Below, piece after piece: positions 1 through 23,230 of a stretch of DNA of 31,277 nucleotides (the stretch's first letter is position 1; each line of letters opens with the position of its first letter). The stretch comes from Pigoraptor chileana. Its lineage: Eukaryota; Opisthokonta; Filasterea. The translations under genes were made by a program, and so were the position numbers. The stretch covers positions 1 through 31,277 of the forward strand of contig CALSCR010003377.1 in assembly GCA_943704495.1 (NCBI GenBank), read 5' to 3'. Below the pieces are notes generated by a model, which saw only the letters and a list, made by a program, of their open reading frames with translations, had not been told where the DNA came from and searched no databases.

Positions 1-193
1 CGCACGCACACAATTTGCGGGGCTCGGCTTTCCTCTTTTTCGTGCACTATTGCAGCACTATATATATATATATAAAAATTGGGCCGATATTGACACTAAT
101 TGGCACTTTGTGTTTCACATGATTGCTTGAGAATGTGAGCCCACGTAATCTTTGTCTTTATAATTTTGAGTTAAGAAATCCGTTTCCAAAAGG
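1..193 (+). promoter_or_regulatory. 5' flank and probable promoter of the ABC transporter gene
   Basis: This is the leader upstream of the ABC transporter start codon. It contains an alternating TA run ending in an A-tract at about 58-78, which looks like a TATA element, about 115 bases before the ATG. An in-frame stop (TGA) lies just 5' of the ATG in the transporter frame, so the coding sequence cannot extend upstream without an intron. Short open frames here are not supported by any recognisable protein. The transcription start is not visible. Confidence 0.4.
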
Positions 194-6367
<6,174 letters not shown>

Positions 6368-6750
6368 TGTAACTGACGTGATCAACAGCTGCTGCACACG
6401 ACCTTCACGCCTTCGCCTTCGTTAACGTTCCGGCTGTCGTGTTTCAAAATTAAAAATTGTGTGTAGGATTGCTCTGCTCAGAACTTTTGTAGAATCTCTT
6501 TCTTTTCTTGGTACGTTTATCTTTTTTGAAAACAACTGTGAAAACAATCGTCGAAGCTAGAGTGGACCCTAAACTGACCGTGAACTGTTCATCTGTCTCA
6601 TAGCCGGCACTAGACTAGTACACGTCTTGATTGTCAGTGGCAGATAATTTTAAAGAACTTAAGGTGAAGGTAGTAAAGATGGAAAAGTACGGGAGTCAAA
6701 AATTGCCGAGGGTCACTTATTTGTACATCTGAGCAGCAGCGCTGACTTCT
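6368..6750. other. Tail-to-tail intergenic region between the ABC transporter and SPX-EXS genes
   Basis: This 383-base AT-rich stretch holds the 3' ends of two convergent genes. I see no reading frame with a recognisable product, no RNA gene and no canonical AATAAA on either strand. Near 6450 there is an A-rich AATTAAAAATTG-like stretch that could serve the + strand gene. Confidence 0.6.
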
Positions 6751-9700
6751 TCAGGCGGAAAAGTTTGTTGCCCCATCAACCTCATAAGGAAGCGGTACCT
6801 CCTTCACGACACGGAACTTGCCAATGTTGTTGCGGTGCTCGTTCTCAAGGCGGAAAATGTTCCAAACGCACCGCCTAACACCAGATTTTGGGGAGGAGAG
6901 TGAGGAGGAAGGGATTGGAATGAAAAGATATGAGCATGGAATTGTTACACACGTCAGTAAGTGGGATTTGCAAAAACACCCGAATGATCGAAGCAGTGTA
7001 ATGGTCGACGCAACAGTGCAAAGACAAAGATTCCAAGCGGATTAGACCAGATGAACAGAGCATCAGCACGTTGCTTAAGTTTGAGAGATGGCCACTGCAT
7101 TCTCCGTGTGATGGCTCACCTTGACAGTTCGGCGACCGCCAGAGCGCAAACAAGCACATTGTTGTCGACGTAAATTCCAATAACTTGCGGTGACACAGTG
7201 AGTGTCCACAGGGCACGGAATAAGAGGTTCACAACGACGGCGCTGTAATAGACCTGTCGTGGCAGTACAAAAGCGGAGTAACGCACATTCGACTGTCATT
7301 GACAGCAGCATTTTGGTGGCCCGGCATTCATTCGACAAACATGCGACGGCAGAGTCTCCCCGAGAGCATTGCCGGACACAGTTGCAACGAAAACAGCTGG
7401 CAAACAGCAAACATGACTGGTAATGTCATGATCACCATGCACACATCCAATCAATAAATACACTTTGGAGCCAATTCATGCAATGCGGGAACGAAACCCG
7501 CCCCACTCATTGAAAACAGGTCGACAAAAAAAACTACTTTCATGCTCACTTTGGAGAACACCGACAACTGAATAAAATGAATGGGATCGCTTTAACAGCT
7601 GTCAACGCACACTGCACCAAGTAGAGACTACACTCACATATGGATGGAACCCAAGGTTCATCTGGAGATGAGGGCGGAGACCGTCAAAGTAGACAAAGCT
7701 CCAGTCCATGATGAGATCCCACGCCCACGCATACGAGGTGCTCACTACGGCCATGCAGACCCACGTGTACTTGAGCACTTCCGTCGACATTGCCGCAGTC
7801 CCATAATGATCTGTCATGTCAAACGAATTGCAAACACCCGCACACATACATTAATCATCTTCAGTAGTTGTTTGCTCACTAAACCTTGCGGATCGATAAG
7901 ATCTCGACTCATGAGTGACTCAGGTTAGGCATTGCCCATGATGACGCAGTAATCACAATTTACAAAAAGGCAACGCACAAATTTAAGGGCAGCACCACAA
8001 CGAAATTAAAAGACACGTGAAAGACGCACAGTCTGTGCGGACATTGTAAGGAAGCCAACGACAGTCAACAGTCAAATTAATCTGCCATTGTGCCGGTGTC
8101 ACGCAAATCAGGCGAGAATTAAACCATTTAAAAATGCAGCCGATTAGACTTGCCTCTCGAGTACAGATATCCATAGGAAAAGCCAGCGACAGCCATTGAC
8201 GCCAGATATTTGATGCTATTGAGTAGATGAGGACGAGTGGGGGTTCCGGCTTCCTTCGCATCAACGTAGCGCCGGATGCACTGCATGAGGCGCCAGAATG
8301 ACGGCAGCATCGAAATGACGGGCCGCGCATAGTTGCCCGTGCCGAGACACTTTCCGCTCGCAACTGCACATTAAATGCAAAGTCGGCCAAGTACATCTCA
8401 GTGAATTTGGGCAAAATGATGTCAATGGAAAGCGGGAAGAGGGGGGACGGGGGAATATCAAATAAAAAGTTCAACGGCAGTCTTGTAGCCGGGGACTTAT
8501 GCACAACTTTTACGTTTAAGAGAAGACCTAGAGTAAGGCTGATGTATATAATTGATGCGGACGTTGTTAATACATTGGCGATTACAGCGCACCCATGACA
8601 GGCACTGAAATATCACAGAGGAAAAGGCAGATCGTGAGAATCAACATTAGTATTGACAGCCACTATAGCTGTACAAAACGGCGTGTCTTGCGATAAACTC
8701 ACTGCTTGCTTCGTTGGCGCCGTCGCTTGCGTAGAAGCACACGAGAAACTGCCAGTCCAGGAACATAATAACCAGGCTGATAAACTGGTCGGCCAACCAA
8801 AAGTCGGCAAACTCGACCTTCGACAGCGGTGACGTCAAGATTCGCGCCTGTTTGCTCATGATGCAGTTGCAGATCATCGTGCCGATAATCAGCAGTAGCG
8901 CAGAAGAAGGACCAGAGGAACAGCGAAGATCACTGCGCCACAGACTGACAACAATGCTGCATGCCAGTGAGCCAGCCGCGCATCACCCACACGCACTCAC
9001 CGTTTTCCTCAGAAGCCACACGCGGCTGGACTTATATGTGATGTTGATTGGGTTCAGGAGAAACGTCAGCATGGCCCCGGCGAGGACGGGTGCAATGTAG
9101 CTCGTCTGCGTCAGCGACGACAGCACCGGCAAATAGAGATGCACAACGAGAGCAAGAGCCCACAGGATTGTGAGGAAGGATGCAATCTGCGCGTGATAAT
9201 GCGGAAGTGGTTAGGACAACTCCATGACAGTGCGATATTATAATATTAGTCAATTAAAGTCCAGCTGTGTGATGTGCGACCCCCATGGCAGGAAATGGCG
9301 CAGCCAAAAGCAGCTCAAATAAGTGCATCACGAGCCCCCATTCGTCCTATTCAAATCAGCGAACAGAGGACGCCACACGATCAGCTCATGTCAGTAGCCG
9401 CACCTCCATGACCTGGTGATAGCTCAGTGCGTTCCTAGGATTCATGTTGAAAATAAAGACGTAGTTGATCTTTTTGGTGTGCCAAATGTACACGTTGACG
9501 CCAAACAGCCACATTGCGATGATCGGCAATCCAAGCCCACGGAAGAGCACGACACCACTGCGGACATCCGGATAGTTCTTCTTGACGTCCGGTAGAAACC
9601 CTATTGCGATCCACAATGCATTTATAAAAACCATCACATCAGACAAGTCGGTAGGCCTTGTTTTTGTCGCGGACAGCCAGTGCGTGGCGCTGCGAAATCC

Positions 9701-12700
9701 ACAATTTGATTACTCTCCGCCTGTCGACTGGCAGACACACACTCACACAATTTCATGCGGCGTTACTGACGCTCTACTGTACAGCAGGTGCATGCCGCTT
9801 GTGCTAACGGTAAAGCTGAATTGTCTCGGTCCATGGGACACGTTGGCGTCAACTAAAGCAATGCCACATTATGCTATGTGTGTGTGTGTAGTGTCAATGA
9901 CATATCAGCACGGCCTGTCAAACCCACACCCAGATATAAGAATACCCTCTGAGCAAACGAAACCTAAACCCATCATCACAGATGCCCACCCGCAAGGATA
10001 AGAAGAAGCAGACACGGCAGGAAAATGCCGATGAAGACACCGAGGCGGAAGGTCGGCCAACTGTACGACTGCGAAAATAAGTTTATGATTATGACAAGTG
10101 CGGTCAATACATCGGCACATGTTAATGTGAGGCTGTTTTCGACTAATGTGTTGACAAATACACGGCGGTAGGGGAACCAGGTCAAATTCACCACGGCATG
10201 GCAGTTAAAGGGAGCCCTCATCCCGGCCATTGACTGACGATAATTAATACAGCACACAATGAGAACTAGGACTCAATATATCCGTTAAAATAAGCACATC
10301 CAAGCAGTCAATCTGTTAAAATAAAGCACATCCGAGCATCTCAGACACAAACAGAGCAAATAGGCACATCGAATTCCACTCCTTTGACCAGCGGTTTACG
10401 TAGAAAGAACTTAAATTTACTCACCCGTGGTTTGAATGGATACCGGAGATGGTGCATGGCTTGCCGGCGATTTCCGTCAAAGAAGCTATCTGTGACGACA
10501 CGCTGCGGTGTGACAGAGAGACAGCGACATAATGCTTGTTATTAAGAAGCGATAATTAATATAAAAAAGGGAAGTGGACAGGTAACAATAGTTTCAATCA
10601 AGATCGTCAAGCGAGTCCCCTTGTGCAGTCAAACACATGATACATAGGTGTATGTGTATGTATGTGCGTGTGTGTGTGTGTGGCGATTGGGTGCAGGTAA
10701 ACAAGGACGGCTCACCTCCGCATCAACAACCATCTCGTCAATTGAGGCTGTAGATGCGAGAGAATGGTTGGCTGCATCATGCAGCACATCCTGCTCAACA
10801 CGGACACCGGCATACTGCGAAGAACCAACAGGAGGTTGGCAAGATTAATATGGTCACGGTCATTCACGAAATTGAGCGCTGCAGCATTGTATATGACATG
10901 CTTAAACACAAAATTAAAGAAGACAGAGACCGTGTAAGGTCACGTTTTTGGATTCGGCAGTGTCAGCCACACTCATGGAGTGCAAGGCGACACAGAGACA
11001 GAGACAGAGAAGGAGAGAGTGAGAAAGTTAGAGAGCGCGCCCATGCCAATAAAACGTACTTTGTCGTGCTTCTTCACTATCTTGCGGAATGCAGTCATGT
11101 TGAGGATTTGAAAGTCGCGCAGAATGTGGAGATAGCGATAATGCTCCGAGAAAGCAGACAAAAGCATCTGCTCGGCCTCCTTTGCATTGCGCTCCAGAAC
11201 ACCATCGCGGAGTTCCGATTCCACACCAACGGCGTTCGATCCAAAGCGTGTGAGGACGAGCGACGATCTGAACCTCTGACTGAGCATTGCGAGCGATTTT
11301 GGTTGGAAAAGTTTCGAGTTGGCCGGGCGACCAAGGCGCATTGCTCGAAGCTGTTGCTGCAGTTCTTGGAACCGCCGACGGGCGCCATTCAATTTCTCTG
11401 CAGACGTGTTTAATTGTTTTGAGAAAGGAATTATAAATGACGGCGCACACAAAAATTGGCAGTGTCAAAAGGTTATGCTGAATTGACATAACTTGGCTCG
11501 ATTAATAGCCAACTTGAAGAGGGCATGCATGTGTAGTATGTTATGGTTATTCACAGCAGCATGCATGTGTATGTGTCATGAAATTAAAGTTTGCACTGTA
11601 TGTGCGCATGTATATGCATGTTTATGTGTGTATATGTGTATGAATGTATTAGTATGTGTATCTCGGTTCAGAAATGAATGTGTATGTGTATGTGTATGTG
11701 TATGCGTATGTGTATGTGCATGTATGAGTATGCGTATGTGTATGTGCATGCGCATGTGTATTATATGTGTGTTATATGTGTATGTGTATGTGTATGTGTA
11801 TGTATGTGTATGTGTATGTGTATATGTATGTGCATGTGCATGTGCATGTGTATTATATGTGTGTTATATGTGTATGTGTATGTGTATGTATGTGTTGTGT
11901 ATGCATGCGTCAGATGTGTATGTGCATGTGTATGTGTATGGGTATGGGTATGAGTATGTGTATGTGTGCCGGGTTTGGGGTATAATTATAATGACACCTC
12001 GGTTTCACGGTTGAGTTGACGTCTGCAAGACACTATATCGGCTATGTACTTAACGACTTACGACGGCGAACACATTGAAGCAACTGAAAGGATGCATATG
12101 CAATGCCGCTGTCAATGGATATTAGTGCATATCCAGTACGCACCCATGAAGAATTCGTCGTACTTTTCCATCTCCTTGTAGAGAAGTTCGATGAAGATGC
12201 CCTCTGCTTTCGGTCCATCGTTGACGGAGCGCACACGCACGACACGCACGCCACCTTCTCCTCCAGAATCGCTGCTGCCCAGCACGGCAGGATCGAGCGA
12301 CTCGAGGCTGATGTTGTTGGGAGAGAGTGGGCCTTCCACAGTAATCTCCTCAACGATGACGTCGTCATTTTTCGTTCCACGTTCGAAAGCTGTGTGCAGA
12401 GCAACAGTTCGGAAGGATATGATATATCGACTGCTTAGGAACAATATAAAGGTATCCACTACCTGAGTCAGGTCAGATTCAAGAGGAAGTTAAAAACCCA
12501 CGGACGTGCCGTCCATGGACTACACAACATTAATGAGCCTGCAACAAATTTAGCCCGACTCCAGCCAGTAGTAGGAGAGTGTAACTGCAGTCGGACCGCA
12601 TACACACCAGAGGAGCACCAAACTGTCACTGATTGACAGACAGCCAGTAAGAATTGAAACTAAAGACAGATACAGGATTCAAGCCAGTGTTACAGCTGAA

Positions 12701-13365
12701 GCGCACCACAACAACCAGAGACAAGAGTGAGAGGCAATGTGAGCGAAACTATCAGTCGAGGCACTGACTGACGGGGACTAATCAGAATAAGGCCATTCGA
12801 TTGCATCGCGAATTTGACCCGCGCACAGTGTACTGGCTCTGCTGATGGATGGAGGCAACTGACTCGTCCGTCAGCAGAGTACACAACACAGTCGTCCGGC
12901 GAAACATACCTACTACGGGCGTTCCACCCCGAGACCCTGATTTCTCAGCCTCTTCTGCCTGTGCCGCATTCTCCCTTACTATACGTTTGATTTGCTTCTT
13001 CAGACGCTGTGATGTGTATGTTTTGTAAAACGGCCCAAAAATTAGTCACTTTGGCAACTTGCAGCGTGTGCGTGAGCTTGTCCCTCAGCACTACTAAGCC
13101 TCAGCTAGCGTGGTCAGACAGTCTTCAGTTTCAGTGGCCATAACACGGCATACACAGTACATGACATTATGAAAGATGCACCGGGGTGTGCTTAATCGAT
13201 GCAGTCTGGGCACGTGCACGTCAATTATTCAGATTCAGTCAACTAGGACTAACGAACAACCCGCAGCCGGCCAAGGGCATGAGGGTGATCAGTTACCTTG
13301 TAGCTAATGTACTTGTCACCACATTCTGCGACAGCCTGTGTTTCCAGCAACTTGGCAAACTTCAT
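6751..13365 (-). CDS. XPR1/SYG1-like SPX-EXS phosphate exporter
   Basis: Fourteen exons, transcribed right to left: 13365-13297, 13006-12910, 12389-12144, 11397-11060, 10814-10716, 10502-10425, 10068-9990, 9600-9404, 9186-9001, 8847-8703, 8363-8154, 7810-7638, 7253-7120, 6874-6751. Total 724 aa (human XPR1 is 696). It starts MKFAKLLE, as SPX domains do. The SPX lysine cluster is present (YKRLKKQIK near residue 22; [10 protein letters not shown] near 245), the family's inositol-pyrophosphate sensor. [11 protein letters not shown] links it to the EXS domain (from about 310), with [37 protein letters not shown] and FRLENEH in order across several membrane helices. Known role: phosphate export, gated by inositol pyrophosphates. 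The SPX domain carries a Ser/Gly/acidic insert (about residues 56-120). The intron after exon 11 uses a GC donor. Exon phases match at every junction, including those I had to choose among several acceptors. Confidence 0.95.
7811..8153 (-). other. GC-AG intron in the SPX-EXS gene
   Basis: The exon ends TCGAGAG and the intron begins GCAAGT, the textbook GC-donor consensus. It ends CAG before the exon encoding HYGTAAMS. No GT donor nearby preserves both phase (1 to 2) and the EXS alignment. Confidence 0.8.
10640..10681. repeat. TG-rich microsatellite in SPX-EXS intron 5
   Basis: Short imperfect run of (TG/TATG)n on the + strand, lying within the intron at 10503-10715. In the pre-mRNA it reads as CA-rich. 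Confidence 0.8.
11660..11970. repeat. Long GTATGT/TG microsatellite in SPX-EXS intron 3
   Basis: About 300 bases of imperfect 6-mer (GTATGT) repeats with TG and GCATGT variants on the + strand. It fills much of the largest intron of the window (11398-12143, 746 nt). Three overlapping Met/Cys/Val-rich open frames across it are repeat artefacts, not genes. In the pre-mRNA it is ACATAC-rich. Confidence 0.9.
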
Positions 13366-13449
13366 CTTCGCCTGCAGACCGCGGAGGTCGAAGGTCCATC
13401 TAAAGTCGCTGCGTTGCTCTGATTCCGACGGCCCCCAGTACCATATATC

Positions 13450-13473
13450 GGGGGGGGGGTGGGGGAGGGGGGG
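13450..13473 (+). repeat. Poly-G tract upstream of the SPX-EXS gene
   Basis: Three G-runs (about 10, 5 and 7) separated by single T and A, about 85 bases upstream of the SPX-EXS start codon and on its template strand. The tract could form a G-quadruplex; slippage makes the exact length uncertain. Confidence 0.8.
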
Positions 13474-13877
13474 CTGCTGACGGCCTCAATTCCGAGCGTC
13501 TAATCAGTTAATCAACACCTATCAACGCCAAGGAAGAAAGGAAATATTCAAGCATAGATGCTTTGCCGGCCAGTTGCCCCTCCATCCTGGGGCAGGAGAC
13601 TGAATTGAGTGGTAAACTTAGTTGGCGCCCGCACTTCTGTTCTAGAGGTTCCACTAAGGCGGCGCGTGCAGAAAGGAACGCACCAACCGGCAATGTGGGG
13701 CGCTACGTCGACCCTAATTGGTGACTGTGACGCATAAAAAGAGGAGAAAATTTACAAACTTTTCAGTTCAATTTCCATTTTTGGGGAAGAGGCGGGCGAG
13801 TTTATTATTTCACCTTCTCGCAAACGCATTTGATTGGATGACAGTTTGACGAGATTTCGGTTAAGTCGTTTAGACCC

Positions 13878-13931
13878 CCCTTAGGCCCCCTTAGGGCATT
13901 GATAGTAAGGGGGCCTAAGGGGGCCTAAGGG
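13878..13931. repeat. Perfect 18-bp inverted repeat (hairpin)
   Basis: Left arm 13878-13895 is the exact reverse complement of right arm 13914-13931, with an 18-base spacer. Each arm itself contains a ten-base tandem unit of the CCTTAGGCCC type. It lies in the divergent promoter region, about 220 bases before the U2A' start codon. Confidence 0.9.
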
Positions 13932-14149
13932 TGGCTGTCCCACTCAACAGCTGGGCATGGGCAAGTAATCCGTCTGCTTCCTCAGCTTTTGCGAGAAACA
14001 AATTCGCATCCACTCCAAAAAGACACGGCAAACAATCCTCGACGTGTCTGCACCTGACTATTTAGCGGATCCATCTTCTCGCGTAGTGAAGTGCACATCT
14101 TGCATTCTGTACTATCAGCGTGCACGTGTGGATTACACTTCTTGCAAGA

Positions 14150-15621
14150 ATGGTGCGTCTAACAGCGGACCTTGTGGTCGAGTCGCCGCAGTACTTGAAT
14201 CCAATCAAGGATCGCGAATTGGATCTGCGCAGTATCCATCTCAATCCGTCTTTCTTAACCAACCTTCCATGGCTGCCTCATTACGTATCGTCTTACCGAA
14301 CTGCTTTATTTGTGTGTGATTGTATTTCGTTACGCCTTTGACTCTTCGTTTCCTGTTTGGACTGTTGTAATTTGTGATGCCACTCTCGTGTCAAGGCAAC
14401 AAAATTGCCGTCATCGAGAACCTTGGTGCCACACTGGTGAGTGAATATTGCATATCGTCAATGGAATTGCGTATTTGGCTGCAAAACTTGCATATGTGCA
14501 CTTTAAATTGTTCTGAATCATGCCCGAAGCTCGTTGGAATTGTTGTTTCTTTATTCGGTATCTCAACAACCCCCCATGTCTCGTATGTTGCAGGACCAAT
14601 TCGACGCTATCGACTTGACAGATAACCACATACGAAAACTTGAGGGATTCCCTATGCTATTGCGATTGAAGACCTTGTTTTTGAGCAATAACCGTATCGG
14701 GTACGCATAACTCTCGCGTGACGCATAAGCCAGTGGAAGGAGCATGTGGCTTCGCGCTCATTACAGTGCTTTAGAAGACTGCCACAATCTTGTTGTTATG
14801 CTGACGGAGACACTCGTTTACGTTGCGTATTGCAGAAAGATTGACCGGGATGTTGCAACAAGTATTCCAAACTTGGAGGAATTGATCCTCGCAAACAACC
14901 AGTTGCTTGAGCTCGGCGATCTCCTTCCGTTGGCAAAGTTTAGCAAGCTGCGCTCCCTGTGCATCATGAAGAATCCTGTCGCATCGCAGACATACTACCG
15001 GCAGTATATTGTGCATAACATCCCGTCGCTCCGGCTACTGGACTTCAAGCGCATCAAGCAAAAGGCAAGTGAAACAACGTCGTCCCAACTCGATGTCTAT
15101 ACGGGAACCCCCCCCCCCCCCCCCCCCCCCCCGCGTGTCATCTGTGAAGAAACGCTATTCGCCCGCCTGAACGTTAAACAAATTCGATGAAAACAACAGG
15201 ATCGCGCTGAAGCTGCCAAGCTGTTTGGTGGCAAGAAGGGGCAGAAGCTACATGAGGAGCTTGGGCAGAAGGTCTCCACTTTCACACCTGGAGAGGGTCT
15301 GCCAACGGAGGCAATCAAGCCGGTGCCAACGGCAGCTGAAGTGCAGAAAATCAAGGTGAGTTATCTGTCGAAAGAATCAGATGTCCACCAGGGCGTGCAC
15401 ATGCACCGCATCTCTCGCTCTTCTTGTCACACATTAATTCAATGTGTCAATGACTTCATCAGGACGCCATCGCAAAAGCAACAACGCTGGATGAAATGCG
15501 ACGACTGGAACAGCAACTGCAGACTGGCCAAGTGCCTGATGCATCTGCAAACGGAGAGGGTGTGGGCTCGGATGGCGTCATCGTTGGGCGGAACGGCGAA
15601 GAGATGGAGGTCGATGCATAA
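14150..15621 (+). CDS. U2 small nuclear ribonucleoprotein A' (leucine-rich repeat)
   Basis: Six exons: 14150-14231, 14396-14436, 14594-14700, 14836-15064, 15200-15355, 15463-15621, giving 257 aa (human U2A' is 255). It matches the family from the first residue: MVRLTADLV, RDRELDLR-type KDRELDLR, KIAVIENLGAT, QFDAIDLTDN, LRR segments such as LKTLFLSNNRI and LEELILANNQL, the LRR cap LLDFKRIKQK, then a basic linker and FTPGEGLPTE. It ends in an acidic tail (EEMEVDA). Known role: forms the U2A'-U2B'' heterodimer that binds stem-loop IV of U2 snRNA within the U2 snRNP. Intron 4 has a GC donor and a long C-tract. The start is fixed by the conserved N-terminus. Confidence 0.96.
15065..15199 (+). other. 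GC-AG intron with a C25 tract in the U2A' gene
   Basis: The exon ends CAAAAG and the intron opens GCAAGT; it ends ACAACAG before DRAEAAKLF. Phase is 0 on both sides and the family alignment (KxKxR.EAEK) runs straight through. A run of 25 C lies at 15108-15132. Confidence 0.85.
15108..15132 (+). repeat. Poly-C run (25 C)
   Basis: Uninterrupted C homopolymer inside U2A' intron 4. A proline-rich open frame through it is an artefact of reading through the intron. Confidence 0.9.
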
Positions 15622-16205
15622 TGCGTGTGCATGCATGCATGTAATGTAATCCATTCACTGTTTGAAACTGCCCCTTTGTGGCGCCCTGCTCAGTGCATTG
15701 TATTGATTTTCGTCTCGTGTTCTCCATTGCCTTTTCGCGTCTGGTTTCAAGTCGACGCCGATGTTGACTGTGTGTCTATCGTGGAGTCTGCGGCTGCGCG
15801 CGTGTCGCGTGCGTTTTTTCTCTCCCTCTCTTTCCTGGAAACGTTTTTGCTTGTCATTCCACTCCTCATGGTACCATACAATCCATGCTCACTGGAACAT
15901 ATATTTTCTGCCCATTTATCGAATTCCTGGCTGTTTAATTTTTTAATATTCTCACATGGGCTTATCCACAGAGCGAGGGTTGCTGTGCCGTGGGCCGTAT
16001 GTCGAGCCGCTCGCCTCCCCGCGTTATTTTGAGCGTGTGGAGTAGGTCATGGTGCATCGTGCACTCTGGGTGGCCTGCTTAGCATCGGGCGACCACTTGA
16101 CTTGGGACCCGTCGTCCTTGATTAATTGAGATTTGTAGTTCAGTGTGCCTGCCGATTGCATCTGCCGTGTTTGATTGCGAGAGACGGGTAAATGCCGAAA
16201 GTTGT
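15622..16205. other. Tail-to-tail intergenic region between U2A' and the RecQ helicase
   Basis: 584 bases containing the 3' flanks of two convergent genes. Apart from an alternating TGCA stretch near 15626-15642 and T-rich segments, I see nothing with a recognisable function. Confidence 0.55.
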
Positions 16206-21881
<5,676 letters not shown>

Positions 21882-22921
21882 TTTTGGTCGATATGCCCAA
21901 CCACTGACAGTGTTTTAAGTGGATAGTGGATCGAATCGCCACGAGTATCATCGAACATCACGCATGGTATTTGAAAGACCGGGCATACTTTTTCGAAGCG
22001 AAATATGGTGATTACAGCAGCAGATACATTGAAAAACCACTTCCTTGGTTCAACAGCCCGATGGAACGCCCGAGCAGTGTTTGAGAACAGTTGGTGCAGT
22101 AACACAAGTACCGACAGCGAAGTCGAGAAAAGACTGCGAAATTCGACTCAAACGCGAATTATTCTAGATTAATGAGAATCCTCTGACACAAAGAAACACT
22201 CCATGCGACAAACTTGAACTTGACCGGTTATCATTACTGCGAATCGCCGCAGCGATCAGGCCGTCAGTAGTCTCGAACAAAACCGGGTTACTGTCAGCCG
22301 TGTAGTGCCCCTATCAGCCGTGCCGAGTTGGCGCCACTTTTGAAAAAATCGATCATCACGTGCCCGCCCGGGCAGAATCAGACTGTCACGGCCAGTGAGT
22401 CGGCTGGTCGGCTGAACCGGCCGCGGCATGCCATTGAGAAAGATCGGACTACTCGTCAGCAAAGACAACTTGTCCTTTCATGAGACTCCCTTGGCTGTCA
22501 CGCTGTGATTTGCCCCTGAGGAAGTCTCCTTGCTATAGACTGATGACATGAACAGGAACATCCCGCGGGCAGCATCATTTTTCTAGTGATCGAGTGTTTC
22601 GTTGTCCGAATAAACGCATTTTCGTTCAACTTTTATACGAGCCAGGTCGGGAAGTGATCAGTACAGTAGACCACTCACACTGTACGAAACTGTCCTCGCC
22701 TTTCATCAAATATGTCAGTGTTTGCATTCACCATATTTTACGGTATAGAGCGAACAGCCGAAGACCATATATTAAAAATGTGCTTTACATCCTCCTCAGA
22801 GGCTCTCTTTCAGTTGTGTATGGCAGGACAATATGACACTTAGAATCGGTCACCGGAACAATATGTACAACTGTATAACCTTGCGACGAGCAATTCCGTA
22901 GCCAGCCTTCTGTTGGCGGGT

Positions 22922-23116
22922 TTACTTCGGATGGCGGCGTCCGCTGTTGTAACCAAATTCATCCATATTCCAGAGTCTGAATAAACCTGCTCCATCTTCG
23001 TATCTGGATTTCAGTATCTGTCCCATTCCAATGCCGACAGCATAGCCATGTTCTTTGCAAATCATTTGATGAACCAAACTACGAGAGCCACTCGATGTTC
23101 CGCTCAGTGAGTCCAA
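22922..23116 (-). pseudogene. Possible relic of an integrase-like transposase
   Basis: A 64-codon frame contains GSRSLVHQM, CKEHGYAV and LWNMDEFGYN. The spacing is reminiscent of the helix-turn-helix plus first catalytic Asp region of integrase-core (rve-like) DDE proteins, where a GxRxL...EHG.V segment precedes WHxDxyD. No continuation, terminal repeats or target-site duplication were recognised, so this would be a fossil fragment at most. It could also be chance. Confidence 0.25.
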
Positions 23117-23230
23117 TTTGCTCCAGTCGATTCGAACCCGTGTCAGCTCATTTTCGTGCCCTTATTTTGGCGCATTCGAGAATTGTGCACACAACAACAG
23201 ACTTGCCCTGACACAGCAAAAGAGGTGAGA

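Larger units (their letters stand above)
13366..14149. promoter_or_regulatory. Divergent promoter region between the SPX-EXS and U2A' genes
   Basis: This 784-base head-to-head intergenic region holds a G-run (13450-13473), a perfect long inverted repeat (13878-13931) and a CACGTG box at 14123-14128, only 22 bases before the U2A' ATG. I see no further gene; the short open frames have no recognisable product. Confidence 0.55.

Noticed and set aside
7483-7503. GCGGG/CCCGC hairpin in an SPX-EXS intron, resembling a tRNA T-arm
   Set aside because: The seven-base loop does not match the T-loop consensus and no other tRNA arm is present.
9905-9979. C/D box snoRNA candidate in SPX-EXS intron 7 (GTGATGA ... 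CTGA)
   Set aside because: The terminal stem is poor, internal C'/D' boxes are not evident and the C box lies about ten bases from the splice donor, too close for a normal intronic snoRNA.
10754-11413. 219-codon + strand open frame
   Set aside because: It is antisense to SPX exons 4 and 5 and their intron; the minus-strand exons carry the conserved SPX motifs and matching splice phases.
11493-12014. Long Cys/Met/Val/Tyr-rich open frame
   Set aside because: It is a translation of the GTATGT microsatellite inside an SPX-EXS intron; all three forward frames stay open for the same reason.
14744-15190. Open frame ending in a poly-proline stretch
   Set aside because: Its middle is U2A' exon 4, but the proline tail comes from the C25 run in the following intron. 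The spliced frame joins the next exon instead.
22594-22836. 80-codon open frame in the RecQ-TraB gap
   Set aside because: No recognisable motif, composition like non-coding DNA, and no splice partners.
23111-23145. tRNA-like B box (GGGTTCGAATCG on the - strand)
   Set aside because: The would-be T-stem does not pair, and no A box or acceptor stem could be found at the proper distance.
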